Part shown: positions 31,933 through 33,244 of the stretch, one piece after another
Position numbering within the stretch: position 1 is the first letter of the stretch
How the letters are laid out: each line of letters opens with the position of its first letter
DNA from: an uncultured Saprospiraceae bacterium
GTDB lineage: Bacteria; Bacteroidota; Bacteroidia; Chitinophagales; Saprospiraceae
NCBI GenBank assembly: GCA_937923485.1
Contig: CALDUE010000115.1
Location: forward strand, 1 to 33,244
Length of the DNA: 33,244 nucleotides
Direction: 5' to 3'
The notes under the pieces: model-generated
The model's database searches: none
Told to the model about the DNA's origin: nothing
What the model saw: only the letters and a program-made list of their open reading frames with translations
Made by a program: the position numbers and the translations under genes

Positions 31933-33244
31933 ATGTGTTTTTGGCTACCCTTCCTTCTACTCTTTTTGACAGCGCTACTTGGCTGGCTAATTGGTTCATA
32001 CTTGAAGCGTTATCGCGTTAGAGAATTAGAAACCGAGGTTACAGACTACTCTCAAAAGTATTCGACTCTTTCTTCCGACCATACGGCTTACGTTAGCAAG
32101 TATTCACGACTTGACGGCGAATACAAAACGCTCGACTCAAATTATGCGCAAGTTTCTACAGACCGCAACAAGTGGAAGACCAAATATCAAGAGACAGACC
32201 GTTCTTATACCAATGCCACAGCTGAGCTTAAGCGCGTAAAATCAGAGAACGAAGTCAATAGGCAAGCTGCTGCTGACTGGAAGACTCAGTACGATACGGG
32301 GCATTTAAATTACCTCGAGCTGGAAAAGAAGCTAGGGGTTACCAGAACAGACTTAGAGAACAAGAAAGCATCTGCGCTTGACTGGCAACGTAAGTACGAG
32401 GCGCATGACAAAGAGCTCTTTAACTTACGGAAGGAGTACGAGAATTATAAAAATCAGTACAACAAGCTTAAGGCGGAGTCGGAGGCTACGAAGGCTAAGC
32501 TTACCTCTGAGCTCTCTCAAGCAGAGACAAAAATTGCCGGCTTAACTTCTGATGTAGATGAAAGAAACGTCATCATTGCTTCATGGGAGACCAAGTACGC
32601 TGGTGCGCAGGCAACCCATGTAAAAGAGGTTAACAGTTGGAACCTGAAGTGGAAGGGCGAGCATGATTCAAATGCAAAGTTGACCGCTGATTTAAAAGAG
32701 AGAGAGACTAAGATTCACACACTAAATGGTGATCTAGACAAGCGAAACGCAACGATCGCTTCATGGGAGAGCAAGTACAATGACGCTCAAAGTGCCCATG
32801 CGAAAGAGCTCGAGGCTTGGAAGCTTAAGTGGAATACCACTCAGGAAGCGAATGCAAAACTTACTGCTGACTTGAAGGATCGCAATGCAACGATCGCTTC
32901 ATGGGAGAGCAAATTCAACAACGCAAATGCTGCCCATGCGAAGGAGCTTGACGCTTGGAAGCTTAAGTGGAATACTGCACAGGAAGAGAAAGCGAAGCTC
33001 ACTGCTGATTTAGAGAAGCGTAATGCAACGATTGCCTCTTGGGAGTCGAAGTACGACGCATCTCAAAACGAACTCAAGCAATGGAGCCTGAAGTGGAACA
33101 ATTCACAAGCCGACCTATCTAAGTTGAAGTCAGGCGCAGATTCTGCTTCCGCAAAACTCAATGCAGAATTAACTGCAAGAGACGCTCGACTCAAAGCGCT
33201 GAATGCTGATTTAGAGAAGCGTAATGCAACAATTGCCTCTTGGG
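31933..33244 (+). CDS. Membrane-anchored, tryptophan-rich coiled-coil protein (3' partial)
   Basis: The frame opens at the ATG at 31933, 51 bp after the OmpA-like gene, and is still open at the window end (437 codons). Residues 1-24 form one hydrophobic helix (MCFWLPFLLLFLTALLGWLI) followed by KRYR. The rest is almost entirely charged helix (Glu, Lys, Asp, Ala, Gln), predicted coiled coil. Early repeats are Tyr/Ser-rich (YSQKYSTLSSD, YVSKYSRLDGEY). From about residue 200 a longer unit repeats with RNATIASWESKY and AWKLKWN. The anchor and long rod suggest a spacer in the periplasm or cytoplasm; the C-terminus that would reveal its partner (for example a further peptidoglycan-binding or helix-hairpin-helix domain) is outside the window. 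The function is unknown. Confidence 0.85.
   Translation, partial: MCFWLPFLLLFLTALLGWLIGSYLKRYRVRELETEVTDYSQKYSTLSSDHTAYVSKYSRLDGEYKTLDSNYAQVSTDRNKWKTKYQETDRSYTNATAELKRVKSENEVNRQAAADWKTQYDTGHLNYLELEKKLGVTRTDLENKKASALDWQRKYEAHDKELFNLRKEYENYKNQYNKLKAESEATKAKLTSELSQAETKIAGLTSDVDERNVIIASWETKYAGAQATHVKEVNSWNLKWKGEHDSNAKLTADLKERETKIHTLNGDLDKRNATIASWESKYNDAQSAHAKELEAWKLKWNTTQEANAKLTADLKDRNATIASWESKFNNANAAHAKELDAWKLKWNTAQEEKAKLTADLEKRNATIASWESKYDASQNELKQWSLKWNNSQADLSKLKSGADSASAKLNAELTARDARLKALNADLEKRNATIASW
32559..33244 (+). repeat. Intragenic coiled-coil repeat, 46-residue (138-bp) core unit
   Basis: The codons for ASW-E recur with the TCATGGG/TCTTGGG mark at 32581, 32761, 32899, 33037 and 33238, giving spacings of 180, 138, 138 and 201 bp, all multiples of three. 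The core unit is ADL-x-x-RNATIASWESKY, about ten residues, then AHAKEL-x-AWKLKWN and a closing KLT. Exact DNA stretches are shared between units, pointing to recent duplication or gene conversion. Confidence 0.85.

Noticed and set aside
1-33244. Mobile element, prophage or defence island
   Set aside because: No transposase, integrase, terminal inverted repeats, phage structural genes or toxin-antitoxin pair was recognised; the tRNA-Phe gene is not followed by a visible attachment-site duplication.

Overview
The window looks like a chromosomal segment from a Bacteroidota genome, most likely a marine Saprospiria/Lewinella-type gliding bacterium. This is inferred from four things: two giant secreted proteins ending in the gliding-motility-associated (type B, CHU_C-like) type IX secretion C-terminal domain; a glycosidase-like protein ending in a type A T9SS sorting domain; Bacteroidota -7 boxes (TAnnTTTG), with a correctly spaced -33 TTG in front of the tRNA; and the near absence of Shine-Dalgarno sequences. 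No integrase, transposase, CRISPR array or phage gene was seen.

Region 1 (1-13.7 kb) holds two consecutive giant surface-protein genes on the plus strand. The first enters from outside the window and is built from about 18 Ig-like repeats of roughly 80 residues, each with a cysteine pair. The second is complete (2718 aa). It has a signal peptide, Ig/PKD-like modules and five copies of a composite module of about 273 residues, two of them near-identical at DNA level with an 819-bp period. Both proteins end the same way: SprB-like repeat, linker, CHU_C domain. A strong intrinsic terminator closes the pair.

Region 2 (13.8-24.8 kb) is mainly housekeeping: a MarC-family membrane protein, a PNPOx-like flavoprotein, a membrane-anchored TPR protein with a helical N-terminal domain, an aldose 1-epimerase, a ComEC-like competence channel lacking a visible metallo-beta-lactamase motif, a UbiX-type flavin prenyltransferase, an MdlA/YheI-like half ABC transporter, a VWA-like membrane protein and a small winged-helix regulator. 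Several genes face each other. Three of the five convergent pairs overlap by exactly four bases at their stop codons (CTAA or CTAG).

Region 3 (24.8-25.2 kb) is a non-coding array of an exact 68-bp tandem repeat. Each unit contains a 23-nt imperfect hairpin. The array lies between the regulator promoter and the terminator of the next gene.

Region 4 (25.3-30.4 kb) carries a secreted clan GH-A-like glycoside hydrolase, a DUF983 zinc-ribbon membrane protein, a small 4-TM protein, an HSDL2-like short-chain dehydrogenase, a protein resembling MtfA (M90 peptidase) whose HExxH has become YEWFR, and a compact tRNA-Phe unit with its own promoter and terminator.

Region 5 (30.4-33.2 kb) begins with an AT-rich stretch of about 550 bp without a gene. 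It is followed by a likely two-gene envelope operon: an inner-membrane or periplasmic protein with two tandem OmpA-like peptidoglycan-binding modules, and a membrane-anchored, tryptophan-rich coiled-coil protein with a 46-residue repeat that runs off the window. The best candidates for something undescribed are this OmpA/coiled-coil pair, the 68-bp hairpin array, and the MtfA-like pseudo-peptidase.
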